From Dactylosporangium siamense (lineage in GTDB: Bacteria > Actinomycetota > Actinomycetes > Mycobacteriales > Micromonosporaceae), in assembly GCF_016862795.1 (NCBI RefSeq), contig NZ_BONQ01000049.1, positions 21,228 through 85,227 of the forward strand: a stretch of DNA of 64,000 bases, written 5' to 3'. How positions within the stretch are numbered: the first letter of the stretch is position 1; each line of letters starts with the position of its first letter. Position numbers and translations under genes: made by a program. Below, in pieces: positions 7,332 through 15,634 of the stretch. The notes beneath the pieces are model-generated. The model did not search any database. It saw only the letters and a program-made list of their open reading frames with translations, and had not been told where the DNA came from.

Positions 7332-8567
7332 ATGCCGGAGCGGGGGCGGTATCTCCGGGATCGCGTGCGCGCGACCGTCGACGCCCTCGAACACCTCGTC
7401 GGCGGCCTCGGCACGGCGATCCTGGCCCTGGCGGCGCTCCTGCTGCTGCTCGTCGTGGCCGTTGCCAGTCTGGCCGGCGTCGGCCTGCTCCTGGTGCCCT
7501 CGGCGTTGCAGGTGGTGCGGTCCGCTGCCGACCGCGAGCGGGCCAGGCTGTCGCGGTGGGGCTCGGACCTGCCCATGCCGCCACCGGTCCCGGCCGGCCT
7601 GCGGGACGCCCTGCGTGACCCATGGGTGCGGCGCGACGTCGCGTTCGTGGCCGCGCACGGCACGGCCGGCTTCGCGTTGGGCCTCTTCGGGATGGCGCTG
7701 CCACTCGACTCGGTGCAGTATCTGCTGTTCCCGCTGTACTTCTGGGCGCTGCCGCCGGGCGAGCGCCCCGGCCTGGTCTTCTGGCCGGTCGACGGGCTGC
7801 TCGACGCGCTCGCGGTCGCGCTCCTCGGCGTCGGCTGGCTCTCCCTGGCCGTCGCGCTGGTCCCGAGGATGGCCCGGCTGCAGGCGGTGCCGGGCCGGCG
7901 GCTGCTGGCGCCGCCGCGAGACGCCGACATGTCGCTGCGGATCGCCGAGCTGACCGCCACCCGCGCGGCGGCGCTGGACGCCCACGCGGTCGAGCTGCGG
8001 CGCATCGAACGGTCCCTGCACGACGGCGCGCAGAACCGGCTCGTCGCGGTCACCGTGCTGCTCGGCGCCGCCCGGCGGGCCATCGGCCGCGATCCGGCCG
8101 TCGCGGAGGAGATCCTGGACCGCGCGCACGACGCCGCCGAGCTTGCCCTCGCCGAACTGCGCGCCGTGGTCCGCGCGATCCTGCCGCCGGTGCTCGACGA
8201 CCGCGGGCTCGCCGGGGCCCTCGTGGGCCTGGCCGCCGGCTGCGGTGTGCCGTGCCTCGTGCGGGTCGACGTGCCGGGCCGGTGCGCGGCGTCGGTCGAG
8301 GCGACGGCGTACTTCGTGGTGGCCGAGGCGCTCACCAACGTCTCGCGGCACAGCGGCGCCGCCAACGTCGCCGTCACCGCCCTGCGCGACGCCGACCGGC
8401 TGCACGTGACGGTGGTCGACGACGGCCGCGGCGGCGCGGACGAGGGCCGCGGCTCCGGCATCGGCGGCATCCGCCGGCGGGTCGAGGCGCACGACGGCCG
8501 GTTCACCCTGACCAGCCCACCCGGTGGGCCGACGAAGATACTCGTGGAGCTGCCGTGCGGATCGTGA
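7332..8567 (+). CDS. sensor histidine kinase (NarL-type, HisKA_3)
   Basis: 411 aa from the ATG at 7332. The N-terminal part has hydrophobic segments at about residues 26-60, 104-141 and 154-180 and resembles the putative sensor domain common in actinobacterial kinases. The HisKA_3 box reads ELRRIERSLHDGAQNRLVAV with phosphoacceptor His230; the catalytic HATPase has an N box EALTNVSRHSGAANVAV, D box VVDDGRGGAD and G box GSGIGGIRRRVEAHDG. It overlaps the response regulator by 13 bp, so the two are cotranslated. The conserved palindrome upstream suggests autoregulation through its partner. The stimulus is probably a membrane-active compound, given the linked ABC exporter, but that is inference. 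Confidence 0.94.
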   Translation: MPERGRYLRDRVRATVDALEHLVGGLGTAILALAALLLLLVVAVASLAGVGLLLVPSALQVVRSAADRERARLSRWGSDLPMPPPVPAGLRDALRDPWVRRDVAFVAAHGTAGFALGLFGMALPLDSVQYLLFPLYFWALPPGERPGLVFWPVDGLLDALAVALLGVGWLSLAVALVPRMARLQAVPGRRLLAPPRDADMSLRIAELTATRAAALDAHAVELRRIERSLHDGAQNRLVAVTVLLGAARRAIGRDPAVAEEILDRAHDAAELALAELRAVVRAILPPVLDDRGLAGALVGLAAGCGVPCLVRVDVPGRCAASVEATAYFVVAEALTNVSRHSGAANVAVTALRDADRLHVTVVDDGRGGADEGRGSGIGGIRRRVEAHDGRFTLTSPPGGPTKILVELPCGS

Positions 8568-9211
8568 TCGCCGAGGACGACGCCCTGCTGCGCGAGGGCC
8601 TGGCGCTGCTGCTGCGGGCCGAGCAGCTCGACGTGGTCGCCGCCACCGACTCGCCGGCCGCGTTCCTGTCCGCGGTGGACACCCACCGGCCCGACGTCGC
8701 GATCGTCGACGTCCGGATGCCGCCCACGCACACCGACGAGGGCATCGTGGCCGCCGTCGAGGCCCGCCGCCGCCAGCCCGGCCTCGCGGTGCTGGTGCTG
8801 TCGGCGTACGTCGAGCAGGCGTTCGCCACCGACCTGCTCGCGGGCGGCGCGGACCGGCTCGGCTACCTGCTGAAGGAGAGGGTCGGGCGGGTCGAGGAGT
8901 TCCTCGGCGCGCTGCACCGCGTCGCCGGCGGCGGCACGGCCATCGACCCGGAGGTCGTCGGTCAGCTGCTGGCCCGCAGCCGCCCCGACAGCACGCTGAG
9001 CCGGCTCAGCCCGCGCGAACGCGACGTGCTCGCCCTGATGGCGGAGGGCCTCGGCAACACCGCGATCGCGGAGCGGCTGTTCGTCACCGAAGGGGCGGTG
9101 CACAAGCACATCCGGAGCATTTTCGCCAAGCTGGACCTCGCCCCGGACGACCGCGCCGACCGGCGGGTGACGGCGGTGCTGCGCTACCTGGACGACTCCC
9201 GCCGCGGCTGA
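8555..9211 (+). CDS. LuxR/NarL-family response regulator
   Basis: 218 aa from GTG 8555. The receiver domain has acidic pair Asp8/Asp9, phosphoacceptor Asp52 (VAIVDVRMPP), the Thr/Ser position VLSAYVE and Lys107 (GYLLKERV). A GerE-type HTH follows near the C-terminus (LSPRERDVLALMAEGLGNTAIAERL, then VTEGAVHKHIRSIFAKL). It overlaps the kinase gene by 13 bp. It is the natural candidate to bind the GTACAGC-N2-GCTGTAC palindromes ahead of its own operon and of the ABC exporter. A perfect terminator hairpin begins right at the stop codon. Confidence 0.94.
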   Translation: MRIVIAEDDALLREGLALLLRAEQLDVVAATDSPAAFLSAVDTHRPDVAIVDVRMPPTHTDEGIVAAVEARRRQPGLAVLVLSAYVEQAFATDLLAGGADRLGYLLKERVGRVEEFLGALHRVAGGGTAIDPEVVGQLLARSRPDSTLSRLSPRERDVLALMAEGLGNTAIAERLFVTEGAVHKHIRSIFAKLDLAPDDRADRRVTAVLRYLDDSRRG

Positions 9212-9237
9212 GCCTGCCCGCCGTGGGGCGGGCAGGC
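9212..9237. terminator. terminator hairpin between convergent genes
   Basis: GCCTGCCCGCC (9212-9222) pairs perfectly with GGCGGGCAGGC (9227-9237) around a GTGG tetraloop, immediately after the response regulator stop and 11 bp from the stop of the RCC1 gene on the other strand. Confidence 0.88.
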
Positions 9238-9248
9238 CCAGGGGAGGG

Positions 9249-10427
9249 TCAGCCCGGCAGGCTCACCTGCGCCGGGGCCGACCGGTTGGTGGTCGTGCCG
9301 TCGCCCAGCTGCGAGTTGCCGTTGTTGCCCCAGCACCACAGCGTCGCGTCGGTGCGCACCCCGCAGGTGTGGTAGCCGGTGACGAGGCCGGTCGTCCAGG
9401 TGGTCGCGGTGCCGACGCGGGTAGGTGCGGACCGGCTGGTCGTGGTGCCGTCACCGAGCCCACCGGCCATGTTGTTGCCCCAGCACCACAGGCTGCCGTC
9501 CGTGCGGGACGCGCACGACGTGTCGTAGCCGGTGTTGACCGCGCTCCAGGTGGTGCCGCTGCCGACCTGCTGAGGTGTGGTCTGCAGGGTGGTGCCGGCG
9601 CCGAGCTGCCCGTAGCCGTTGTTGCCCCAGCACCACAGGGTCCCGTCGGTGCGGGTCGCGCAGGTGTGCACCAGCCCGGCCGCCGCGCCGCGCCACGTGG
9701 TCGCGGTGCCGACCTGCGCCGGGGTCGTCGAGTACGCCAGAGTGCCCGTCCCGATCTGCCCGCTGGAGCTGTCACCCCAGCACCAGAGGGTGCCGTCGGT
9801 GCGTGCCGCGCAGGTGTGTGCGAAGCCGGCGGTGACGTTCGCCCAGTTGCTCGCCGTGCCGACCCGCGTCGGTGTGGTCACGGTCCAGTCGGCGGTGCCG
9901 AGGCCGAGCTGCCCGAGCCGGTTGAAGCCCCAGCACCACAGCGTGCCGTCGGTGCGCACGCCGCAGGTGTGTGCGTCGCCGGCGCTGACGGCGGCCCAGG
10001 TGGTCGCGGTGCCGACCTGCACGGGGGTGTTGCGGTTGGTGGTGGTGCCGTCGCCGAGCTGGCCCCTGCGGTTGCCGCCCCAGCACCACAGCGTCCCGTC
10101 GGTCCTGGTCGCGCACGCGAAGTTGCTGCCGGCCTCGATGCCGGCCCAGTTGGCGGCGGTGCCGACCCGGACCGGGGTGGTCCGGGTGTCGTTGGTGCCG
10201 TCGCCGACCTCGCCGCTCCAGTTGCTGCCCCAGCACCACAGGGTCGCGTCGGTGCGGACCGCGCAGGTCTGTCCGTATCCCGCGGCGACGCTCGTGACCG
10301 TCGGGGCGGCGGCGGCCGGTGCCGCGGCGGCGAGCACGGCGGTGGCGACGCCCGCGGCCGCGGTGACGAGCATGATCACCGGCCGTCGCCATCGGGCCCG
10401 CAGCCGACCGTCCTGATATCCACCCAT
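9249..10427 (-). CDS. secreted RCC1-repeat (beta-propeller) protein
   Basis: 392 aa from the ATG at 10427, which has a strong GGGGAGA site 6-7 bp upstream; an ATG at 10484 in frame lacks one. The N-terminus is a signal peptide (RRPVIMLVTAAAGVATAVLA, cleavage near AAAAP). Seven repeats of about 50 residues follow, each with a C-x-V/T-RTD-x-TLWCWG core and GQLGDGT turn, which should close a seven-blade RCC1 propeller. Two Cys per repeat suggest disulfides, fitting an extracellular protein. Its partner is unknown. It is divergent from the ABC exporter and shares the promoter region with the second GTACAGC palindrome. Confidence 0.9.
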   Translation of the reverse strand: MGGYQDGRLRARWRRPVIMLVTAAAGVATAVLAAAAPAAAAPTVTSVAAGYGQTCAVRTDATLWCWGSNWSGEVGDGTNDTRTTPVRVGTAANWAGIEAGSNFACATRTDGTLWCWGGNRRGQLGDGTTTNRNTPVQVGTATTWAAVSAGDAHTCGVRTDGTLWCWGFNRLGQLGLGTADWTVTTPTRVGTASNWANVTAGFAHTCAARTDGTLWCWGDSSSGQIGTGTLAYSTTPAQVGTATTWRGAAAGLVHTCATRTDGTLWCWGNNGYGQLGAGTTLQTTPQQVGSGTTWSAVNTGYDTSCASRTDGSLWCWGNNMAGGLGDGTTTSRSAPTRVGTATTWTTGLVTGYHTCGVRTDATLWCWGNNGNSQLGDGTTTNRSAPAQVSLPG

Positions 10428-10555
10428 GTGCTGTTCTCCCCACGCCGTTGATGCCCGAGCATTGACGGGCGACGCTACGATCACCCGTCCTCGCGGGGCA
10501 ACGGCGCCGCGTCCGCACCGCCGCCGGCCTGGGCCGGGCCGGGAAACTTACAGCG

Positions 10556-10577
10556 GTGGTACAGCCTGCTGTACCAC
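10556..10577. promoter_or_regulatory. response-regulator-type operator, copy 2
   Basis: Left arm GTGGTACAGC (10556-10565) and right arm GCTGTACCAC (10568-10577) form a perfect 10-2-10 inverted repeat with the same GTACAGC core as 7262-7285. An extra half-site, TTACAGC, precedes it at 10548-10554. It lies about 91 bp upstream of the ABC ATPase start and about 129 bp upstream of the divergent RCC1 gene. Confidence 0.75.
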
Positions 10578-10668
10578 GGTTCGCCAGTGCGCTGGATCGT
10601 CCGCCGGCCGGCACCGCCCTAGCGTCATCCGGGTACCCGTCCTGCTGAGCGACCCGGAGAGGCACCAT

Positions 10669-11436
10669 ATGTCCGTCCACATCGGACCCACCGGCGACCC
10701 GGTGGTCCGCGCCGAACGGCTCACCCGCACCTACGGCACCGGACCGGGGGCCGTCGCCGCGCTCGCGGGCGTCGACGTGGTGTTTCACCGCGGCACGTTC
10801 ACGGCGGTGATGGGGCCGTCCGGCTCCGGCAAGAGCACGCTGCTGCAGACCGCGGCCGGCCTGGACCGGCCCACGTCCGGGCGGGTGTGGATCGGCGCCA
10901 CCGAGCTGTCCGGGCTGTCGGAGACCAGGCTGACGAGGCTGCGCCGGGACCGGATCGGCTTCGTCTTCCAGGCGTTCAACCTGGTCGACGCGCTCACCGT
11001 CACGGAGAACATCGGGCTGCCGTCGCGGCTGTCGGGCGTGCGACCCGACCACGCCTGGCTGGACCACGTCATCGACCGGGTCGGGCTGCGGGACCGGCTG
11101 CACCACCGGCCGTCCGCCCTGTCCGGCGGGCAGCAGCAGCGGGTCGCCGTCGCCCGGGCCCTCGCCACCCGGCCCGACGTGATCTTCTGCGACGAGCCGA
11201 CCGGCGCCCTGGACACCGTGACCGCGGCGGACGTGCTGAGCCTGCTGCGGGCGGTGGTCGACGAGCACGGCCAGACCGTCGTCATGGTGACGCACGACCC
11301 GGTGGCCGCATCGTATGCCGACCGGGTCCTGGTCCTCGCCGACGGCCGGATCGTGCGGGACCTGCCGCAGCCCGGCGTGGATCGCATCGCCGAGCAGCTG
11401 GCGTCGCTCGGCCGCCACCGGGTGGTGCCGGCATGA
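10669..11436 (+). CDS. ABC transporter ATP-binding protein (MacB/LolD type)
   Basis: 255 aa from the ATG at 10669, preceded by GGAGAGG. Walker A is GPSGSGKST (residues 49-57), the Q-loop region reads FVFQAFNLVDALTVTEN, the signature is LSGGQQQRVAVARAL, Walker B is VIFCDEPTGALD and the H-loop is VMVTHDP. This is the MacB/LolD class that drives FtsX-type permeases, used for lipid, peptide or antibiotic export. It overlaps the permease start by 4 bp (ATGA). Likely regulation is through the upstream palindrome by the linked two-component system. Confidence 0.95.
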   Translation: MSVHIGPTGDPVVRAERLTRTYGTGPGAVAALAGVDVVFHRGTFTAVMGPSGSGKSTLLQTAAGLDRPTSGRVWIGATELSGLSETRLTRLRRDRIGFVFQAFNLVDALTVTENIGLPSRLSGVRPDHAWLDHVIDRVGLRDRLHHRPSALSGGQQQRVAVARALATRPDVIFCDEPTGALDTVTAADVLSLLRAVVDEHGQTVVMVTHDPVAASYADRVLVLADGRIVRDLPQPGVDRIAEQLASLGRHRVVPA

Positions 11437-13916
11437 CCGGGCTCGCGCTGCGGATGCTGCGGCACCGGCCCGGCTCGGCGACCGCCACCCTCGTCGCCCT
11501 CGCCGCCGGGGTCATGATCCTGATGGCGATGGGCACCCTCGTCGAGTCGGGGCTGCGCTACCGGCCGGAGCCGGTCCGCTACGCCGCCGCCGACATCGTG
11601 GTCGCGCACCGCGAGATGACCGTCAGCGCCAAGGACCTCGACGGCGAGATCGTCCGCTCGAAGATCCGGCTGCCCGAGGGCGGCACCGTCCCGGCCGGCC
11701 TGGTCGACCGCCTCCGCGGGCTGCCCGGCGTCGCGACGGTCGCCGCCGACGACCCGGTGCCCGTCGTGCTGCCGTCGGGCACCACCACGGTCACCGGGCA
11801 CGGGTGGGGCAGCGCCGTGCTCACGCCGTACCACATCCAGAACGGGAACCCACCCACCGGCGACGACCAGGTCGCCGTCGACGGACGGCTCGGGCTGGCG
11901 CCGGGGCAGGAGATCGAGCTGCTCGCCGGCGGAACCGCGCGGACCTACCGGGTCAGCGGCGTGGTCGACGGGCCGGCGGCCGCGGTGTTCTTCACCGACG
12001 CGCACGCCGCGACGCTGTCGGCGCACCCCGGCCGGGTCGCTGTCATCGGGATCATCGCAGCGCCCGGCACGGACCGGGCCGCCCTGGTGGCGGCGGTCCG
12101 CGGCCTCACCGCCGACGCGGGCGTCACCGCCGACGCGGGCGTCCACGCCGGCGCCGACCGCGGGCTGGCCGAGGAGTCCGCCGGGCTCGCCGCGCAGGAG
12201 CTCCTCATCCAGGCCGGCGGTGGCTTCGGCGGATACGTGGTCCTGCTGATCGGGTTCGTCGTCGCCGCCACCGTCGGGCTGTCGGTGCGGCACCGGCGCC
12301 GCGACCTCGCGCTGCTGCGGGCCGTCGCGGCGACTCCCGGCCAGGTCCGCCGGATGATCATGGCGGAGGCGGCGGTCGTCGGGCTGGTCGCGGTGGCGAT
12401 CGGCGGCCCGGCCGGCGTCCTCGCCACCCGATGGGTGCACGACGAGATGGTCGGCCGTGGCTTCGTGCCCGCCGGATTCCCCATCTCCCACGGCCCGATC
12501 GCCGCCGCCGCGGCCGCCGGCGCCACCACGCTCGTCGCCGTCCTCTCGGCGCTGATCGCCGCCCGCCGGGTCACCGCGATCCGTCCCGTCGAGGCGCTCG
12601 GCGAGGTCGCGGTCGAGCCACCGCGCAGCGGCAAGGTGCGGCTGATCTGCGGCCTGGCCGCCCTGGCCGGTGCGGTGTCGTCGAGCGCGGTCACGCTCGG
12701 CGCCGCCGGGCAGGCGGCCCTGGCCGGTGCGATCGGCATGCTGTACCTGTTCGTGCTCGCCGTCGGCCTGCTCGCACCCTGGATCAACCGGGCCGCGGCA
12801 GGGGCGCTCGCGCCGGTGCTGCGCACCGTGTGGGGGACCAGCGGCTTCCTGGCGACCGCCAACCTCAGGGCCAACGCGCGCGGCATGGCCGCCGTGCTCA
12901 CCGCGCTGGTGCTGTCGATCGGCCTCGGCGGCTCGGTCTGGTTCCTGCAGGACAACCTGGAGCGGCAGACCCTGTCGCAGCGCCGCGACGGCCTGCTCGC
13001 CCAGCACGCACTGGTCTCGCCGGCGGGCCTGCCGGCAAGCGCCGTCGATGAGGCACGCGGGACTCCGGGGGTCCTCGGGGCCACTGCGGTCCGCCGGACG
13101 TCGGTCGTCGTCGCGTTCCTGGACGGCGCGGAAACGGTCGGCGCGCAGGCGGTCGACGCGGCCGGGATCGAGTCCACAATGGACCTCCGGGTGCGTTCGG
13201 GGAGCCTGGCGGGTCTGCGGGACGGCACCGTGGCCATGTCGTCGATCCGGGCGTCCACACACGGGTGGGACGTCGGCGACCGCGTCGCGTTCTGGCTCGG
13301 CGACGGCACGCCCGTCACGCTGACCCTCGTCGCCATCTACGAGCGGGGCCTCGGCTTCGGCGACATCACCCTCGCGCGGGAGACGGTCGCCGGCCACACC
13401 GAGCGGAACCTCGACGACGAGGTGCTCATCCGCACCTCCGGATCCGCGGACCTGACGGCGCTCGCGGCCCGACACCCCGGCAGCACCGTCGCGGCGACCG
13501 GTGACCTGACCCGCCGGCTCGCCGCCGACCTGGCGGTCAGCGCCTGGCTGAACAAGCTGCTCGTCGGCGTGATGGTCGGCTACGCCGCGCTCGCCGCCGC
13601 CAACACGATGGTCGTCGCGGCCCTCGCGCGGCGCCGGGAGCTGGCCGTGCTGCGGCTCGTGGGCGTCACCCGCGGCCAGGCCAGGCGGATGGTCCACGCC
13701 GAGCAGGCCGGGCTGCTCGGGGTCGCGGTGCTGCTGGGCGCGTCGATCGCGCTGGCGACCCTGACCATGGTGGTGCGCTCGGTGACCGGCGAGCCGGTGC
13801 CCTACGTGCCGCCGCTGGGTTGGGCCGCCGTCATCGGGGGCACGGCGCTGCTCGCGCTGCTCACCACGGTGCTGCCGATCGGCCGGCTGCTGCGGGTGCC
13901 GCCGATCGGGCGGTAG
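11433..13916 (+). CDS. FtsX-like ABC transporter permease
   Basis: 827 aa. TM1 is near residues 16-35 (TATLVALAAGVMILMAMG); a large extracytoplasmic domain follows; a first FtsX unit of three helices lies around 260-390 (with VRHRRRDLALLRAVAATPGQVRRM), a second long segment around 410-450, and a second FtsX unit at the C-terminus (ANTMVVAALARRRELAVLRLVGVTRGQARRM). This duplicated layout is usual for actinobacterial exporters working as a single permease with one ATPase. Coupled to the ATPase gene by ATGA. The TAG stop lies inside the first unit of a 39-bp tandem repeat that continues past the gene; other units carry TGG at this position. Confidence 0.93.
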   Translation: MTGLALRMLRHRPGSATATLVALAAGVMILMAMGTLVESGLRYRPEPVRYAAADIVVAHREMTVSAKDLDGEIVRSKIRLPEGGTVPAGLVDRLRGLPGVATVAADDPVPVVLPSGTTTVTGHGWGSAVLTPYHIQNGNPPTGDDQVAVDGRLGLAPGQEIELLAGGTARTYRVSGVVDGPAAAVFFTDAHAATLSAHPGRVAVIGIIAAPGTDRAALVAAVRGLTADAGVTADAGVHAGADRGLAEESAGLAAQELLIQAGGGFGGYVVLLIGFVVAATVGLSVRHRRRDLALLRAVAATPGQVRRMIMAEAAVVGLVAVAIGGPAGVLATRWVHDEMVGRGFVPAGFPISHGPIAAAAAAGATTLVAVLSALIAARRVTAIRPVEALGEVAVEPPRSGKVRLICGLAALAGAVSSSAVTLGAAGQAALAGAIGMLYLFVLAVGLLAPWINRAAAGALAPVLRTVWGTSGFLATANLRANARGMAAVLTALVLSIGLGGSVWFLQDNLERQTLSQRRDGLLAQHALVSPAGLPASAVDEARGTPGVLGATAVRRTSVVVAFLDGAETVGAQAVDAAGIESTMDLRVRSGSLAGLRDGTVAMSSIRASTHGWDVGDRVAFWLGDGTPVTLTLVAIYERGLGFGDITLARETVAGHTERNLDDEVLIRTSGSADLTALAARHPGSTVAATGDLTRRLAADLAVSAWLNKLLVGVMVGYAALAAANTMVVAALARRRELAVLRLVGVTRGQARRMVHAEQAGLLGVAVLLGASIALATLTMVVRSVTGEPVPYVPPLGWAAVIGGTALLALLTTVLPIGRLLRVPPIGR

Positions 13917-14035
13917 CGACCGGCTGCCGCGGGTGCGGCCGTTCGGGCGGTGGCGGCCCGGAATGCTGTGGGTGCGGTCGTTCGGGCGGTGGCGGTCCGG
14001 GCTGCTGTGGGTGCCGCCGATCGGGCGGTGGCGGC
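13883..14035 (+). repeat. four-copy 37-39 bp tandem repeat arising from the permease 3' end
   Basis: Units at 13883-13919, 13920-13957, 13958-13996 and 13997-14035 share the core CGGGCGGTGGCGGC preceded by a GTGGGTGC/CGGGTGC box. The first unit is the last codons of the permease gene. There the TGG found in units 2-4 is TAG, which ends the gene; units 2-4 still encode LWVPPIGRWRP-like peptides in one frame. The array fills the whole gap to the convergent HxlR gene. Confidence 0.85.
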
Positions 14036-14038
14036 CCG

Positions 14039-14434
14039 CTACACCCCGGCCATCGCGTCGTGGCGGGACCGGGCGGCCTCGATGTCACCCATGTGCCGCT
14101 CGGCCCAGTCCTTGACGTGGGCCAGGACCCCCAGTAGCGAGCTGCCCAGCGGCGTCAGCTCGTAGTCGACGCGGACCGGCATGGTCGGCGTGACCGTCCT
14201 GGTGATCAGGCCGTCCCGCTCCAGCCCGCGCAGCGTCTGGGTGAGCATCTTCTGGCTGACGCCCACGATCTGGGCGGAGAGCTCGGAGTAGCGCAGCGGG
14301 CCGCGCAGCCCGAGCGCCACGACGACCAGGCTCACCCACTTGTCGCCGATGGTCTCGATCAGCCGGCGGCTGGGGCAACCCTGCTGGAAGGCGTCGTAGC
14401 ACGCCTCCGCCGGGACTGGTTCCGACGCTGCCAC
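14039..14434 (-). CDS. HxlR-family transcriptional regulator
   Basis: 131 aa from GTG 14434, chosen because GGAGG lies 6 bp upstream; a GTG at 14455 would add seven residues. The winged HTH is typical (IGDKWVSLVVVALGLRGPLRYSELSAQIVGVSQKMLTQTLRGLERDGLI; PVRVDYELTPLG). The N-terminal Cys in EACYDAF matches the conserved Cys of redox- or quinone-sensing HxlR/DUF24 proteins such as YodB and QorR. It is divergent from a quinone-oxidoreductase-like gene, the same arrangement as qorR-qor2 in Corynebacterium, so repression of that gene relieved by electrophiles or oxidation is likely. Confidence 0.9.
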   Translation of the reverse strand: MAASEPVPAEACYDAFQQGCPSRRLIETIGDKWVSLVVVALGLRGPLRYSELSAQIVGVSQKMLTQTLRGLERDGLITRTVTPTMPVRVDYELTPLGSSLLGVLAHVKDWAERHMGDIEAARSRHDAMAGV

Positions 14435-14456
14435 AACGAACCTCCAGGTGCCCACT

Positions 14457-14490
14457 GCACTCCAAAGTGCCTACTTCCCAATGGAGAGTA
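14457..14490. promoter_or_regulatory. candidate HxlR operator region
   Basis: Two dyads lie between the divergent HxlR and oxidoreductase genes: GCACT (14457-14461) with AGTGC (14466-14470), and TACT (14472-14475) with AGTA (14487-14490). HxlR/DUF24 regulators bind short TACT/AGTA-type inverted repeats, so the second is the better match to the family, the first is the better palindrome. Confidence 0.4.
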
Positions 14491-14538
14491 TGTCACCGAC
14501 AGTGGGGTTACCAACAAGTTCCTGAAGGAGAGACGCCA

Positions 14539-15426
14539 ATGCAAGCCCTGATCTCCCGTGCCGGCGACCCGACCCCGCGCGTCGAGCAGCTCGACCCCCG
14601 CGACCTCGGCCCCGACGAGGTCCGGGTCGCCGTGGCCGCCGCCGGGTTCACCCTGTACGACGCCGCTGCCGCCGCCGACAACGCCATGCTGGGCCTGCCG
14701 GACGTGGTCGGCCTGGGCTTCGACTTCAGCGGCACGGTCACCGAAATCGGCGCCGACGTTGCCGGAGTGGTGGTGGGCGACCGCGTCGCCGGCCTGCACG
14801 GCGACGTCACTGCCCGCTCGCGGGCCCACGCGAGCGAGGTCGTCGTCCCGGCGGCCAGCCTCGCGCCGGTGCCCGAGCCCCTCACGCTGGAGGCGGCCGC
14901 GGCGGTCACCCTGAGCGCCCTCGCCGCCCGCCAGGCGCTGGACCTGCTGGGGGAGGGGCGCGGCCGGCTGCTGGTGACCGGCGGCGCCGGCGGCGTCGGC
15001 AGCTGGGCCGTCGCCCTCGGCGTGCGGGACGGCTGGGAGGTCGACGCGCTCGTGCGGCCCGGCACCGAGGCCGTCGCGCTGGCCGCCGGGGCGTCCTCGG
15101 TGGTCGCCGAGGTGCCGTCGGCGGCCTACGACGCGGTCGTGGACGCCGGTGCGTTGCAGCAGGCCGCGCTCGCGGCGGTGCGTGACGGGGGCAGGTTCGT
15201 CGGCGTGAAGCCGGGTCGGGACGTGGCCGCCGAGCGTGGTGTCACGGTCGCCACGGTCCTGACCCGGCCCGACGGCGCGGCGCTGGCCGACCTGCTCGGT
15301 CTCGCCGCGAAGGGCCACGCGCCGATCCGGATCGCCGCCACGAGGCCCTTGACGCAGGCCGCCGAGCTCTACGCCGCCGCCATGGCGGCGCCGGGCTCCG
15401 ACGGCCGGTGGCTGCTCATCCCGTGA
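14539..15426 (+). CDS. NADP-dependent oxidoreductase (zinc-independent MDR, quinone reductase-like)
   Basis: 295 aa from the ATG at 14539 with GAAGGAGAGA upstream. MDR features are GPDEVRVAVAAAGF, the GroES-like domain with VVGLGFDFSGTVTEIGADVAGVVVGDRVAG, and a Rossmann motif LLVTGGAGGVGSWAVALG. No structural zinc Cys cluster is seen, which points to the quinone-oxidoreductase/enoyl-reductase-like branch. The domain is a little shorter than the usual 310-330 aa. Divergence from an HxlR gene suggests induction by quinones or other electrophiles that it would reduce. Confidence 0.9.
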   Translation: MQALISRAGDPTPRVEQLDPRDLGPDEVRVAVAAAGFTLYDAAAAADNAMLGLPDVVGLGFDFSGTVTEIGADVAGVVVGDRVAGLHGDVTARSRAHASEVVVPAASLAPVPEPLTLEAAAAVTLSALAARQALDLLGEGRGRLLVTGGAGGVGSWAVALGVRDGWEVDALVRPGTEAVALAAGASSVVAEVPSAAYDAVVDAGALQQAALAAVRDGGRFVGVKPGRDVAAERGVTVATVLTRPDGAALADLLGLAAKGHAPIRIAATRPLTQAAELYAAAMAAPGSDGRWLLIP

Positions 15427-15439
15427 CGTCCGCCGCACA

Positions 15440-15477
15440 GCACGGGGGCCGGGTCCGCGTCGGGCCCGGCCCCGTGC
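15440..15477. terminator. terminator hairpin
   Basis: CACGGGGGCCGGG (15441-15453) pairs with CCCGGCCCCGTG (15465-15476) with a single-base bulge, between the convergent oxidoreductase and the 47-aa ORF/sigma operon. Confidence 0.75.
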
Positions 15478-15490
15478 CGCGTGTCGTGGA

Positions 15491-15634
15491 CTACTCCGCC
15501 GGAGTGGCGCAGTTGAGCAGGCCCCGCGGCAGGTGATTGATGCAGTGCCGGATCGGTGAGGGGTCCTCGCGGAGCGCGTCCGGCGTGAGGATCGCGGCGA
15601 GCAGGGCGCCGGCGATTCGGGTGCGGTCGGTCAT
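15491..15634 (-). CDS. hypothetical 47-aa protein coupled to ECF sigma
   Basis: A 47-aa frame starts at ATG 15634, overlapping the sigma stop by 4 bp (ATGA), and ends at TAG just before the terminator at 15440-15477. It starts MTDRTRIAGALLAAILTPDA and ends with PIRHCINHLPRGLL then NCATPAE, with two Cys and one His that could bind metal or form a disulfide. No family recognised. The coupling and the position before the terminator argue it is translated; a random ORF cannot be excluded. Confidence 0.5.
   Translation of the reverse strand: MTDRTRIAGALLAAILTPDALREDPSPIRHCINHLPRGLLNCATPAE

Noticed and set aside
7007..9109. 700-aa minus-strand open frame over the two-component genes
   Set aside because: Only its last 66 codons (7007-7207) read like a protein; the rest is antisense to the kinase and regulator.
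13917..14115. Short frames in the 39-bp tandem array as a separate gene
   Set aside because: The frames only repeat the permease tail and then run antisense into the HxlR gene.
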